This document shows positions 14,782 to 20,086 of a DNA stretch of 23,804 nt, piece by piece; the stretch's first letter is position 1, and each line of letters begins with the position of its first letter. The DNA is from a virus. Under the pieces are notes generated by a model that was not told where the DNA came from, searched no databases, and worked only from the letters and a program-made list of their open reading frames with translations. Position numbers and translations under genes: made by a program. The DNA lies in the IMG/VR virus record IMGVR_UViG_3300042291_000613, positions 1-23,804 of that record, one strand, 5' to 3'.

Positions 14782-15031
14782 GTTTATTTCTGTAGTCTGC
14801 TATGGCTGCACGGACAGAATCCTCGGCTAGGATGGAACAATGAATTTTTACAGGCGGGAGAGCCAACTCCTCAGCAATATCCATATTACGAATTTCTAAT
14901 GCTTGGTCAAGAGTTTTCCCTTTGACCCATTCAGTAACCAATGACGAACTGGCAATGGCCGATCCGCAGCCGTATGTTTTGAATTTTGCATCTGTAATAA
15001 TGCCATCTAGAACTTTAATCTGTAACCTCAT
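14765..15031 (-). CDS. iscU: IscU scaffold, C-terminal part (separate ORF)
   Basis: This ORF encodes residues equivalent to about 41-128 of IscU: MRLQIKVLDGIITDAKFKTY, then GCGSAIASSSLVTEWVKGK (second ligand Cys), LPPVK (the HscA recognition motif) and IHCSILAEDS (third ligand Cys). The ATG at 15031 has an AGGAG Shine-Dalgarno 5 bases upstream, inside the apparent 7-base insertion that ends the N-terminal ORF. The frame is open up to a GTG at 15061, but that start has no better ribosome site. The piece lacks the first scaffold cysteine (Cys37 equivalent) and the N-terminal region. It could work only together with the N-terminal peptide, by +1 frameshifting, or not at all. Conservation of every other feature argues against long decay. 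Confidence 0.9.
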   Translation of the reverse strand: MRLQIKVLDGIITDAKFKTYGCGSAIASSSLVTEWVKGKTLDQALEIRNMDIAEELALPPVKIHCSILAEDSVRAAIADYRNKHDNHN

Positions 15032-15041
15032 TACATCTCCT

Positions 15042-15158
15042 CTAACCGCAAGCTGGGGCACCGACTAAGCCGGTCCCAACTTGCGCATCTCCTTTATCAA
15101 ATGTTCCTACATTTCTTGGATTTTCATAATGGTCCAAGACTTCTTTTGAATATGCCAT
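15042..15158 (-). CDS. iscU: IscU scaffold, N-terminal part ending at a premature stop
   Basis: A 38-residue peptide starts at ATG 15158 with Shine-Dalgarno AGGAG 6 bases upstream. It reads MAYSKEVLDHYENPRNVGTF and ends GLVGAPACG, the near-canonical IscU N-terminus including the first cluster ligand Cys (C37). A TAG follows exactly where IscU should continue with DVM. Removing the 7 bases TAGAGGA would join it in frame to the downstream ORF and give the standard 128-residue length. A +1 slip at GGT-TAG would instead give a full-length protein with Arg-Gly added after the Cys-Gly. Nothing in this stretch looks degraded, so the break is recent, functional or an assembly artefact. Confidence 0.9.
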   Translation of the reverse strand: MAYSKEVLDHYENPRNVGTFDKGDAQVGTGLVGAPACG

Positions 15159-15159
15159 T

Positions 15160-15255
15160 TCAATCTCCTATAATAGATTGTACTACATCATCTGGTTGAA
15201 AACTATCCCATTTTTTGCGATTTTCTTCGCCCAGTATAAATCTTAAATTATTTCC
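15160..15255 (-). other. In-frame open extension behind the TAA of the secreted protein
   Basis: After the TAA (15258-15256) that ends the Gly/Tyr-rich secreted protein, the same frame stays open for 31 codons: GNNLRFILGEENRKKWDSFQ followed by PDDVVQSIIGD, then TGA at 15162-15160, one base before the iscU ATG. The peptide looks gene-like (charged, ordered ending). No ATG, GTG or TTG begins it, although AAGGA lies at its very start. It may be a read-through tail, a small ORF with a rare start codon, or the end of a gene that has lost its head. Confidence 0.45.
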
Positions 15256-15594
15256 TTATCTATAACATTGACACACACTATCCCAGTATAGCACTGGTGG
15301 GGGATTGGGATCCACGTAAGTGTTGGGAGGTGTGTAATACACCGGGGGTGGTGCATAAACAGGCGGCGGAGGTGCATAATAAATCAGAGGAGGTGCGTAG
15401 TAAGGTCTTGCTCCATATGTGAGAGCGCCGCCAATGATGGCTCCACCCAAAAAGGCTGCTCCGCCCCAGGCCCATGCATTGTTGTAGCCACGATTGTAAC
15501 CGTTGTTGTAGCCGCGATTATAACCATAACCGCCGGCTTGGACAGTGCCCACAACAAAAATTGTTAAGATTAAACTGAGAAGTATTCGTTTCAC
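15256..15594 (-). CDS. Small secreted Gly/Tyr/Asn- and Pro-rich protein
   Basis: The 112-residue protein starts with GTG behind a perfect AAGGAGG six bases upstream, so it should be translated strongly. Residues 1-20 (MKRILLSLILTIFVVGTVQA) form a clear Sec signal peptide with AxA-like cleavage (VQA). The mature part begins with GYxRGYNN repeats (GGYGYNRGYNNGYNRGYNNA), then a Gly-rich hydrophobic stretch (AAFLGGAIIGGALTYGA, glycine-zipper-like), then a Pro/Tyr tail with repeated YAPPP units and a final CQC. Such low-complexity secreted proteins resemble small envelope or surface-associated host proteins. In a phage the role is unknown; envelope modification or exclusion are guesses. It lies just ahead of the iscU pieces and just after the hydrolase gene. 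Confidence 0.8.
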   Translation of the reverse strand: MKRILLSLILTIFVVGTVQAGGYGYNRGYNNGYNRGYNNAWAWGGAAFLGGAIIGGALTYGARPYYAPPLIYYAPPPPVYAPPPVYYTPPNTYVDPNPPPVLYWDSVCQCYR

Positions 15595-15600
15595 GATAGG

Positions 15601-15633
15601 CCTCCTTGGACTATATTGCTATTTAATATTATA
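15601..15633 (-). promoter_or_regulatory. Perfect Shine-Dalgarno and possible -10 for the secreted protein
   Basis: AAGGAGG (minus strand, 15607-15601) is fully complementary to the 16S anti-SD and supports the GTG start at 15594. TATAAT at 15633-15628 lies in the end of the hydrolase gene; a TCGATA box 17 bases further upstream matches the -35 consensus at 4 of 6 positions. The ribosome site is firm, the promoter only a possibility. Confidence 0.4.
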
Positions 15634-16197
15634 CACGAACTCTTTGATAATATCGACTGTTTTGGGGCTCATTACCACTTCATAATGATTGATGTAAAGC
15701 TCTTCGAATTGCATTTCGGAACGATGCCTCATGCTGCTTATGGTTACCACTCCATCATTGGGTTGCATGATCCAAGGACTATCTCCACGAGTGGTTATTA
15801 TGTTTAACCATGGATGTTGTATTCTAATTTTTCCGGCAGTTTTCATCGGAGTACTACTAGGGCCGATATCGCGCAATAGACGATTAAACGGTAAGAAGTA
15901 TTTGGCATAGTCAGCTGATTCGGCGCCACCATATGGTGTGCTCATTGTTACTGCACCAGAAACTCGATCTGGAAAAGCATCAGCTAGATGTAGTGCGTAT
16001 ATGCCACCTAAGCTGTGGCACACAAACACAATCTCTTCAATGTTGGACACAATGCGTTTCATGTCATCGAGATTACGATCAAATCCATTTTGGCTGTCGT
16101 ACTCTATGACAATTTCGTCATGGTGGTTGAGGTGGTGCCGAATGTAATTAAAGCTATCCCCGGTGGCACTGGCACCGTGAATATAAACAAGATTCAC
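15619..16197 (-). CDS. Alpha/beta-hydrolase (lipase/esterase-like)
   Basis: The 192-residue protein shows the alpha/beta-hydrolase set: HGASATGDSF near the N-terminus (oxyanion loop), VFVCHSLGGIYALHLAD with nucleophile S62 in the elbow, D148 in QPNDGVVT and H171 in YINHYEVVM, giving a full catalytic triad. It is compact, with little cap domain, resembling PGAP1-like or short-chain esterases and lipases. No signal peptide is present, so it acts in the cytoplasm unless released at lysis. The start is GTG, overlapping the TGA of the 38-residue membrane protein (GTGA, 16194-16197), so the two are coupled. A lysis-associated esterase or a small-molecule hydrolase are both possible. Confidence 0.85.
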   Translation of the reverse strand: MNLVYIHGASATGDSFNYIRHHLNHHDEIVIEYDSQNGFDRNLDDMKRIVSNIEEIVFVCHSLGGIYALHLADAFPDRVSGAVTMSTPYGGAESADYAKYFLPFNRLLRDIGPSSTPMKTAGKIRIQHPWLNIITTRGDSPWIMQPNDGVVTISSMRHRSEMQFEELYINHYEVVMSPKTVDIIKEFVYNIK

Positions 16198-16310
16198 GAT
16201 CGCTTAAAGAAACCCAGTATCTTGGATTGAATGGCTTTGGCAAAATCAGGTTGTGGAAAGTTCCATCCAACAAAAGCACCTAGTAATAACCAGAAAATTG
16301 TTTCTAACAT
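16194..16310 (-). CDS. 38-residue single-span membrane protein
   Basis: The ORF MLETIFWLLLGAFVGWNFPQ followed by PDFAKAIQSKILGFFKRS starts at ATG 16310 with AAGGA inside the tail of the upstream gene (AAAGGACTTTAAC-ATG). It has one N-terminal hydrophobic helix (residues 3-17) and a basic C-terminus (KRS), so the tail should face the cytoplasm. Its stop overlaps the GTG of the hydrolase gene and it fills the gap exactly, which supports a real gene despite the size. I recall similar short membrane proteins in T4-like phages of aquatic bacteria without known function. Confidence 0.75.
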   Translation of the reverse strand: MLETIFWLLLGAFVGWNFPQPDFAKAIQSKILGFFKRS

Positions 16311-16311
16311 G

Positions 16312-16650
16312 TTAAAGTCCTTTTTTGTTTAGTGCCCGCTTGGCCATTGTGTCAACAGTGTCGCGAGCCTGATCCACAGTCATGTTTGGTGCACCTTCTA
16401 CAGCACCTTTGAATATGATTTCGGTGTCAGTGACATCGGCAATTAATTCATTTAGCGGAGCCTGCTGAACCAGATTGCGCAGTTGAGAGTCAGTTAGGCT
16501 GACACCTATGTTGTTGGCCAATTCAAGAAATGCAGCAATAGATATTTTCTTTTGTGCATCTGTATCTTGCGCACGTGCCAACAAAAACTGGCTTAATGCA
16601 GCCAGTTCTGTTGTGCTTTGTGTAGATACGTCGAATTCGTCAAGTCGCAT
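16312..16650 (-). CDS. Hypothetical protein, helical, probable virion/assembly factor
   Basis: The 112-residue product (MRLDEFDVSTQSTTELAALS...) is mainly alpha-helical, with segments ALSQFLLARAQDTDAQKKIS and FLELANNIGVSLTDSQLRNL, and a Lys-rich C-terminus (RALNKKGL). It has no cysteine, signal peptide or membrane span. Its ATG overlaps the stop of the preceding Ala-rich gene (TAATG, 16650), indicating co-translation and a shared pathway. The neighbours look like capsid or assembly proteins. No family name can be given with confidence. Confidence 0.75.
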   Translation of the reverse strand: MRLDEFDVSTQSTTELAALSQFLLARAQDTDAQKKISIAAFLELANNIGVSLTDSQLRNLVQQAPLNELIADVTDTEIIFKGAVEGAPNMTVDQARDTVDTMAKRALNKKGL

Positions 16651-17639
16651 TACTTGGTTTTCTTGGCAAAAGGATTTTTCTTTTTGTCCGCAGCAGCCTT
16701 CTTCATTGATTCTTTCTTGTTGCCGTCTTTGTCTAAATCAATGTAGTCGGGTTTAGCAGCTTCGGCTACGTCACGGCGTTCACGACCCAAGCCGGCACCA
16801 CCTAACGGTGTTGGCTCTTCTTCGTCAGCTGGTGCAGCTTCAGCATCGACATCAAGTTCGGCTCCTATTTCTGGGGCAGGCTCAGCGTTTAAGTCAGCAC
16901 CCATGTCTGCAGCAGGCTCAGCACCTGGTACAACTGGAGCAGTACCTGTCAATGTGCCTTGTGCGCCTTCTAAGGCTGTCTTACCTTGTTGCACACTGGA
17001 CAACAACTGTGTAAGTGCGGCAGCAGCAGCTGATTGATAAGCAGTGGCTTGATCAACACCCATGTCGTTCTTGATTGAATCTGTCAAGGCTGGCAGATCT
17101 TTAAACTGCATGGCGCTGATCTGTTCCAGCATTTTTTGTACTTGATCAACCATGTCTTGTGCAGCCAACACAACTTGAGCTTGTTGGATTTCGCTTTCGC
17201 GTAGTCTGCGACGTGCTTGCATTGATTCTTTCTGCATAGAAGCAGTAGCAATGGCTCCCACCAGCTTTTGCTCTTCAGGATTGAGAGTTTGGCCAGCTTG
17301 CGATTTTTTCATTGCAGCTTGAACTTTGGGATCTTTGGGATCAACAGCCATGGTAGGTTCTGTACCTGGTGCTGCCGGAGCTGGCATAGCAGCCTCGTGC
17401 AGGCGTCCTTTGAGACCAGATTCAAGCATAAGCAGTTTGAGATAAGCAGGATCACGTTCGCTTGAGTGCGATGCAGCACTGGATCTGTGCTCATTGATCA
17501 GCCCACGCACACGCATCAGCATATGGCGTGATTCACGCAGAGTAAGATTATTAAACGAAACGGTTTGACCCAATCGTTGTTCTAATACTTGTGCTGCTTT
17601 ATCTTGTTGTTTGAGTGCGTCTAGTTCGTGCAGTTTCAT
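16650..17639 (-). CDS. Ala/Gln-rich probable prohead or structural protein with EF-hand-like tail
   Basis: The preferred start is the internal ATG at 17639 (MKLHELDALKQQDKAAQVLE), with AAGGA 10 bases upstream, rather than the first ATG at 17684. That gives 329 residues. The N-terminal 90 residues are helical (ESRHMLMRVRGLINEHRSS, then YLKLLMLESGLKGRLHEA). A Pro/Ala/Gly/Asp/Glu-rich linker follows (about 245-300), and the C-terminus reads YIDLDKDGNKKESMKKAAAD then a Lys-rich end. DLDKDG resembles the calcium loop of EF-hands but lacks the position-12 Glu. The composition, helical with acidic linker and basic tail, fits a scaffold-core or internal capsid protein. That is inference. The 5' end overlaps the preceding gene by 41 bases. 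Confidence 0.72.
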   Translation of the reverse strand: MKLHELDALKQQDKAAQVLEQRLGQTVSFNNLTLRESRHMLMRVRGLINEHRSSAASHSSERDPAYLKLLMLESGLKGRLHEAAMPAPAAPGTEPTMAVDPKDPKVQAAMKKSQAGQTLNPEEQKLVGAIATASMQKESMQARRRLRESEIQQAQVVLAAQDMVDQVQKMLEQISAMQFKDLPALTDSIKNDMGVDQATAYQSAAAAALTQLLSSVQQGKTALEGAQGTLTGTAPVVPGAEPAADMGADLNAEPAPEIGAELDVDAEAAPADEEEPTPLGGAGLGRERRDVAEAAKPDYIDLDKDGNKKESMKKAAADKKKNPFAKKTK

Positions 17640-18099
17640 CGCGGTTGAATCCTTGTATTTGCCAGTATTTAGCCAAATTGACACATTTAGTTAATTGTTT
17701 TTCTACTGTGTACATTGTGGTTTTTTTGGTTGTTAGCTTAAGGTGCGCAACTTCTTTACGCTCTACATTGCTAATGGTTTTTAACAAAGACTGTCGTACA
17801 GCAATGTCATCAGACATGCGTAGTTTTTCTTTGTCTAGGCTTACCAAGCGATAAGCCAAGTTAATCTGTTGATATTTGTCAGCAATACACCAGCTGAACG
17901 CAATACGCAAGGAACTGAAAGTTTTTGGATCGTAGCGACGTTTTACAACATCAAACGTACCGGAGGAATTTTTTGTTATTGTATAAGTGTCAAAAACATG
18001 ATATTGATTGTTGTCACAGAATATTAAATTATCTTTAATCTGTTCAAAATCTTCTTCTACCAGCTTTTCCAGCTGTTTTAAAACAGCATCTTGTTTCAT
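17599..18099 (-). CDS. Hypothetical protein (166 aa)
   Basis: The start at ATG 18099 (MKQDAVLKQLEKLVEEDFEQ) is chosen because it overlaps the stop of the upstream coiled-coil gene by ATGA; the longer frame begins inside that gene. The product has an N-terminal helix, a beta-like middle (YHVFDTYTITKNSSGTFDVV) and a basic C-terminus (RDETARTRRTQTTR), and two cysteines in the body. No domain is recognised. It overlaps the next gene by 41 bases, an unusually long overlap here, with that gene's Shine-Dalgarno inside it. Role unknown; position suggests a virion-assembly or morphogenesis block. Confidence 0.68.
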   Translation of the reverse strand: MKQDAVLKQLEKLVEEDFEQIKDNLIFCDNNQYHVFDTYTITKNSSGTFDVVKRRYDPKTFSSLRIAFSWCIADKYQQINLAYRLVSLDKEKLRMSDDIAVRQSLLKTISNVERKEVAHLKLTTKKTTMYTVEKQLTKCVNLAKYWQIQGFNRDETARTRRTQTTR

Positions 18100-18359
18100 C
18101 GGATCACGTAGTGCATCAGCAAGTAACCAATAGACGCTACCAGCACACCGATGACGGCAGTGCCCCATTTGATGATTTGATCATTGCGCTTGTTGACAAC
18201 TTCGTCCATCATACTGCGGATATCAGCTACCATTACATTCATGGCACTGACAGTGGATTCAACTGTTTCCAGTTTGTTTTCAAGAAAACGATAGCGTTCT
18301 GCACACAGTTCCACGTGTGCTTCCAAACTCTTTTTTTCAATATCAGTTGTGTCAACCAT
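18096..18359 (-). CDS. Coiled-coil protein with C-terminal membrane anchor (XhlA-like)
   Basis: The 87-residue product has an amphipathic heptad-rich region (residues about 10-60: ERYRFLENKLETVESTVSAM, then MVADIRSMMDEVVNKRND) followed by one hydrophobic helix (WGTAVIGVLVASIGYLLMHYV) and a single terminal Arg. This plan is that of phage hemolysin XhlA-type lysis accessory proteins, which work with a holin. No holin or endolysin gene is visible in the window, so a lysis role is only suggested. The Shine-Dalgarno AAGGA precedes the ATG by 7 bases. A late-type GATAAATA (18386-18379) sits about 20 bases upstream, within the end of the preceding gene. Confidence 0.68.
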   Translation of the reverse strand: MVDTTDIEKKSLEAHVELCAERYRFLENKLETVESTVSAMNVMVADIRSMMDEVVNKRNDQIIKWGTAVIGVLVASIGYLLMHYVIR

Positions 18360-18377
18360 AACGGATCCTTAGACAGA

Positions 18378-18818
18378 TTATTTATCGTCTATTTGCTGAA
18401 CAACATCAAACCAAATATTGGCTGCTGAGCCTTGAGTAGATAAAAAAGCAGCATTATCCTGAGATTCTCCGAGTCCGGTTATCATGGGAACGCCGTTGCA
18501 GTCAGCTACTAGATATCCAACAGGGTTGTTGTTGAAGGTAACAGAACCTGGATCAACTACATCAAACTCAAATGACCAAGTTGCAGCAGCAGAATCCACA
18601 AGCGGTGTTGATATACGTTCAGGCAATGTACGTAAACTGATCACTTGATTTACAGTTTCCCAGTTACATTGCTGATTTCTGGCCAGTTGCCATTCTGCTT
18701 GTGTTGTGATTGTTCGTCCAGTTTTGTCACAAAACGGCATGTTTGATCTAAACACACGATTGCGTATACCAGTTTCAGTGATGTCAAAGCGGGTAGTACA
18801 TTTTATTCTTACAGTCAT
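18378..18818 (-). CDS. Hypothetical phage protein (146 aa)
   Basis: The start at ATG 18818 overlaps the oxygenase stop (ATGA, 18815-18818). The protein reads MTVRIKCTTRFDITETGIRN, then QCNWETVNQVISLRTLPERI, then a beta-rich C-terminal half (ATWSFEFDVVDPGSVTFNNN). It has four cysteines without a clear metal pattern. No signal peptide or membrane span. I recall proteins with this N-terminus in T4-like marine phages as conserved hypotheticals, possibly virion-linked, but no function is established. The last codons contain the late-type element for the next gene. Confidence 0.72.
   Translation of the reverse strand: MTVRIKCTTRFDITETGIRNRVFRSNMPFCDKTGRTITTQAEWQLARNQQCNWETVNQVISLRTLPERISTPLVDSAAATWSFEFDVVDPGSVTFNNNPVGYLVADCNGVPMITGLGESQDNAAFLSTQGSAANIWFDVVQQIDDK
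18379..18386 (-). promoter_or_regulatory. Candidate late promoter element GATAAATA
   Basis: The minus strand reads GATAAATA across the stop codon of the 146-residue gene, 20 bases upstream of the ATG at 18359. It matches the T4 late consensus TATAAATA at 7 of 8 positions and equals the element at the PAAR gene. It lies in the loop of a short 5-bp stem (TAGAC/GTCTA) next to the AAGGA ribosome site, a weak echo of the PAAR leader. Confidence 0.45.
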
Positions 18819-19477
18819 ATTGATATCGACATCTGTGACATATCGGCCTGTGTTATTCTTGAATTTAATGCAATCACTATGCGATCTGTTGTGCCGCGAT
18901 AAACAACCGCAGAATGCTGTACCCAACTGGGGAAAACAATCATCATGCCAGGTTCAGCTCTGAAATCAATACTGGTGTTGCGGTTTGTCCAGGCCATTCC
19001 GGCATCTGCATACGCACAATTATTGGGATTGTAAAATCTGTTGACACCATTTTTATCTTCAGCAGCACCCATGTCTCCGGTGTCTACATAATAGATAGCA
19101 GACCAAGAACTACCTGGATGAGCATGCATGTCGTGATAGCCGCCGTCGCGGGTAATGTGGCACCAGGACTCGTGTATTTCTACATTGACATTCATGCCCG
19201 GGGGCCAATACGGCTTATTGGCGTTGGCAGCAGCACGAAATAAACATTGTTTGGCCCAATGACTAAATGCAACAATAGCAGGCGAATCTGTGGTCACAAA
19301 ATCAAACCCACTTTCGTATAAACCGCGTTTGGCATCTGGTGCCACATTGCTGACATGCTTCTTAGCTTCAAGATCATAACATACCCGAGCAAGTTCGTCA
19401 CGATATTGATCGTGTTCTGCCCATTGAAAATCGTACATCAAAACAGGCCATAATGGAATTGTATTAAGTGGTTGCAT
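18815..19477 (-). CDS. 2OG-Fe(II) oxygenase (phage type)
   Basis: The 220-residue protein has a clear non-heme iron core: GYHDMHAHPGSSWSAIYYVD (residues 113-132, ligands among H118 and H120), then GMMIVFPSWVQHSAVVY with distal H188 and R199 in TTDRIVIALN as the 2-oxoglutarate-binding Arg. The H-x-HPGS...SAIYYV pattern is that of the putative 2OG-Fe(II) oxygenase family often seen in T4-like phages of marine bacteria. It probably hydroxylates a protein or small molecule using 2-oxoglutarate and O2. The substrate is unknown. The first gene after the terminator at 19498-19527, it may start from ATTAAATA at 19488-19495, a poor late-type match. Stop overlaps the next ATG. Confidence 0.87.
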   Translation of the reverse strand: MQPLNTIPLWPVLMYDFQWAEHDQYRDELARVCYDLEAKKHVSNVAPDAKRGLYESGFDFVTTDSPAIVAFSHWAKQCLFRAAANANKPYWPPGMNVNVEIHESWCHITRDGGYHDMHAHPGSSWSAIYYVDTGDMGAAEDKNGVNRFYNPNNCAYADAGMAWTNRNTSIDFRAEPGMMIVFPSWVQHSAVVYRGTTDRIVIALNSRITQADMSQMSISI

Positions 19478-19497
19478 AGTGTAGGTATTTAATGGTC

Positions 19498-19527
19498 AAA
19501 AGAAAGCCCCGAAATAAATCCGGGGCT
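19498..19527 (-). terminator. Intrinsic terminator after the small structural gene
   Basis: On the minus strand AGCCCCG (19527-19521) pairs with CGGGGCT (19511-19505) around a 9-base loop, followed by TTCTTTT (19504-19498). GC-rich stem plus T-tract is a textbook rho-independent terminator, 22 bases after the stop of the 153-residue gene. It isolates that gene from the oxygenase downstream. Confidence 0.9.
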
Positions 19528-19548
19528 GTGTCAGTAACGAACTGGCTA

Positions 19549-20010
19549 TTAGGCTAGTTTGAAACCTACGTTTGTAACGTCTGTACCCGAAACGTTAACA
19601 CCAGTCACTGTACCATTGCTGGCTGTGATCTGAACGTTGCCCAGTGCCTTAAGAGCTGCGTCAAGAGTAGCAGCAGTCCAAGCACCACTTGGGTAGATAC
19701 CGTAGCTGATCTGACCGCTTGTGTCAGCTTCAACTTGATACATAGCGATTGTAGCTGTTTGCTGGATAGCCTGGTTGAGCTGAACAACAACACCTGGTGT
19801 GAAAACACCATTTGTTACGTTACCCAACTGGTTAGTAATGTCAACTGCTTGCTGTGAACCGTTCTGAACGATAACTTTGAAGTAGTCTAACTTAGGACCT
19901 GCCATCTGCACTAATGCAGCGGCAGAGATGTCGCCTTGTTGGGCGCCGTTGTTGATGTCTAATGCGAATACCGGTTGTGCATCGCCATTTGCTGGTGGAA
20001 AATATGCCAT
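19549..20010 (-). CDS. Probable abundant virion structural protein (153 aa)
   Basis: The protein MAYFPPANGDAQPVFALDIN followed by beta-rich Gln/Asn/Thr/Val sequence ends DVTNVGFKLA. It has no cysteine, membrane span or catalytic motif, and looks like a small beta-sandwich decoration, tail or head protein. Expression signals are the best in the window: late promoter TATAAATA 44 bases upstream, a leader hairpin, a strong AAGGAG six to seven bases before ATG, and a terminator right after the stop. A monocistronic unit of this kind suggests a product needed in high copy, such as a capsid decoration protein. The codon pattern (many GCT, GGT, AAC) also looks biased toward frequent codons. Exact role is inferred. 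Confidence 0.78.
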   Translation of the reverse strand: MAYFPPANGDAQPVFALDINNGAQQGDISAAALVQMAGPKLDYFKVIVQNGSQQAVDITNQLGNVTNGVFTPGVVVQLNQAIQQTATIAMYQVEADTSGQISYGIYPSGAWTAATLDAALKALGNVQITASNGTVTGVNVSGTDVTNVGFKLA

Positions 20011-20027
20011 TTTAAAGCTCCTTGGTT

Positions 20028-20054
20028 AAGTGGGACAATTTCGTCCCTGCACTT
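20028..20054 (-). promoter_or_regulatory. 5'-leader hairpin of the structural gene mRNA
   Basis: GGGAC (minus, 20047-20043) pairs with GTCCC (20036-20032) over a 6-base loop, and the stem can continue with AAGT/ACTT across a 3-base bulge. If transcription starts about 6-7 bases past the late element, the RNA begins at or inside this hairpin. Terminal 5' hairpins are known to stabilise phage mRNAs; the role here is inferred. Confidence 0.5.
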
Positions 20055-20061
20055 ATTTATA
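20054..20061 (-). promoter_or_regulatory. T4-type late promoter TATAAATA
   Basis: The minus strand has an exact TATAAATA, the full T4 late promoter -10 consensus read by the gp55/gp33/gp45-modified polymerase. It lies in the 76-base gap between the NTase/ligase-like gene and the structural gene, 44 bases before the ATG. There is no sigma70 -35 box at the matching distance. This is the best evidence for T4-type late regulation in the window. Confidence 0.83.
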
Positions 20062-20086
20062 CCAAAAGGAAGAAATCGGCCAGTAC

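Noticed and set aside
15029-15061. GTG at 15061 as the true start of the C-terminal IscU ORF
   Set aside because: The ten extra residues (PQLAVRG...) are an out-of-frame reading of the IscU N-terminal DNA, and the ATG at 15031 has a better-placed AGGAG.
16690-16760. EF-hand calcium site in the YIDLDKDGNKKES tail
   Set aside because: The loop has D-x-D-x-DG, but the Glu is at position 10, not 12, and there is no partner hand. Kept only as a resemblance.
16910-17660. CRISPR or regular direct-repeat array in the Ala/Gln-rich gene
   Set aside because: The apparent repetition is codon-level (GCA/CAG-type) low complexity within an open frame. There are no equal-length repeats with unique spacers.
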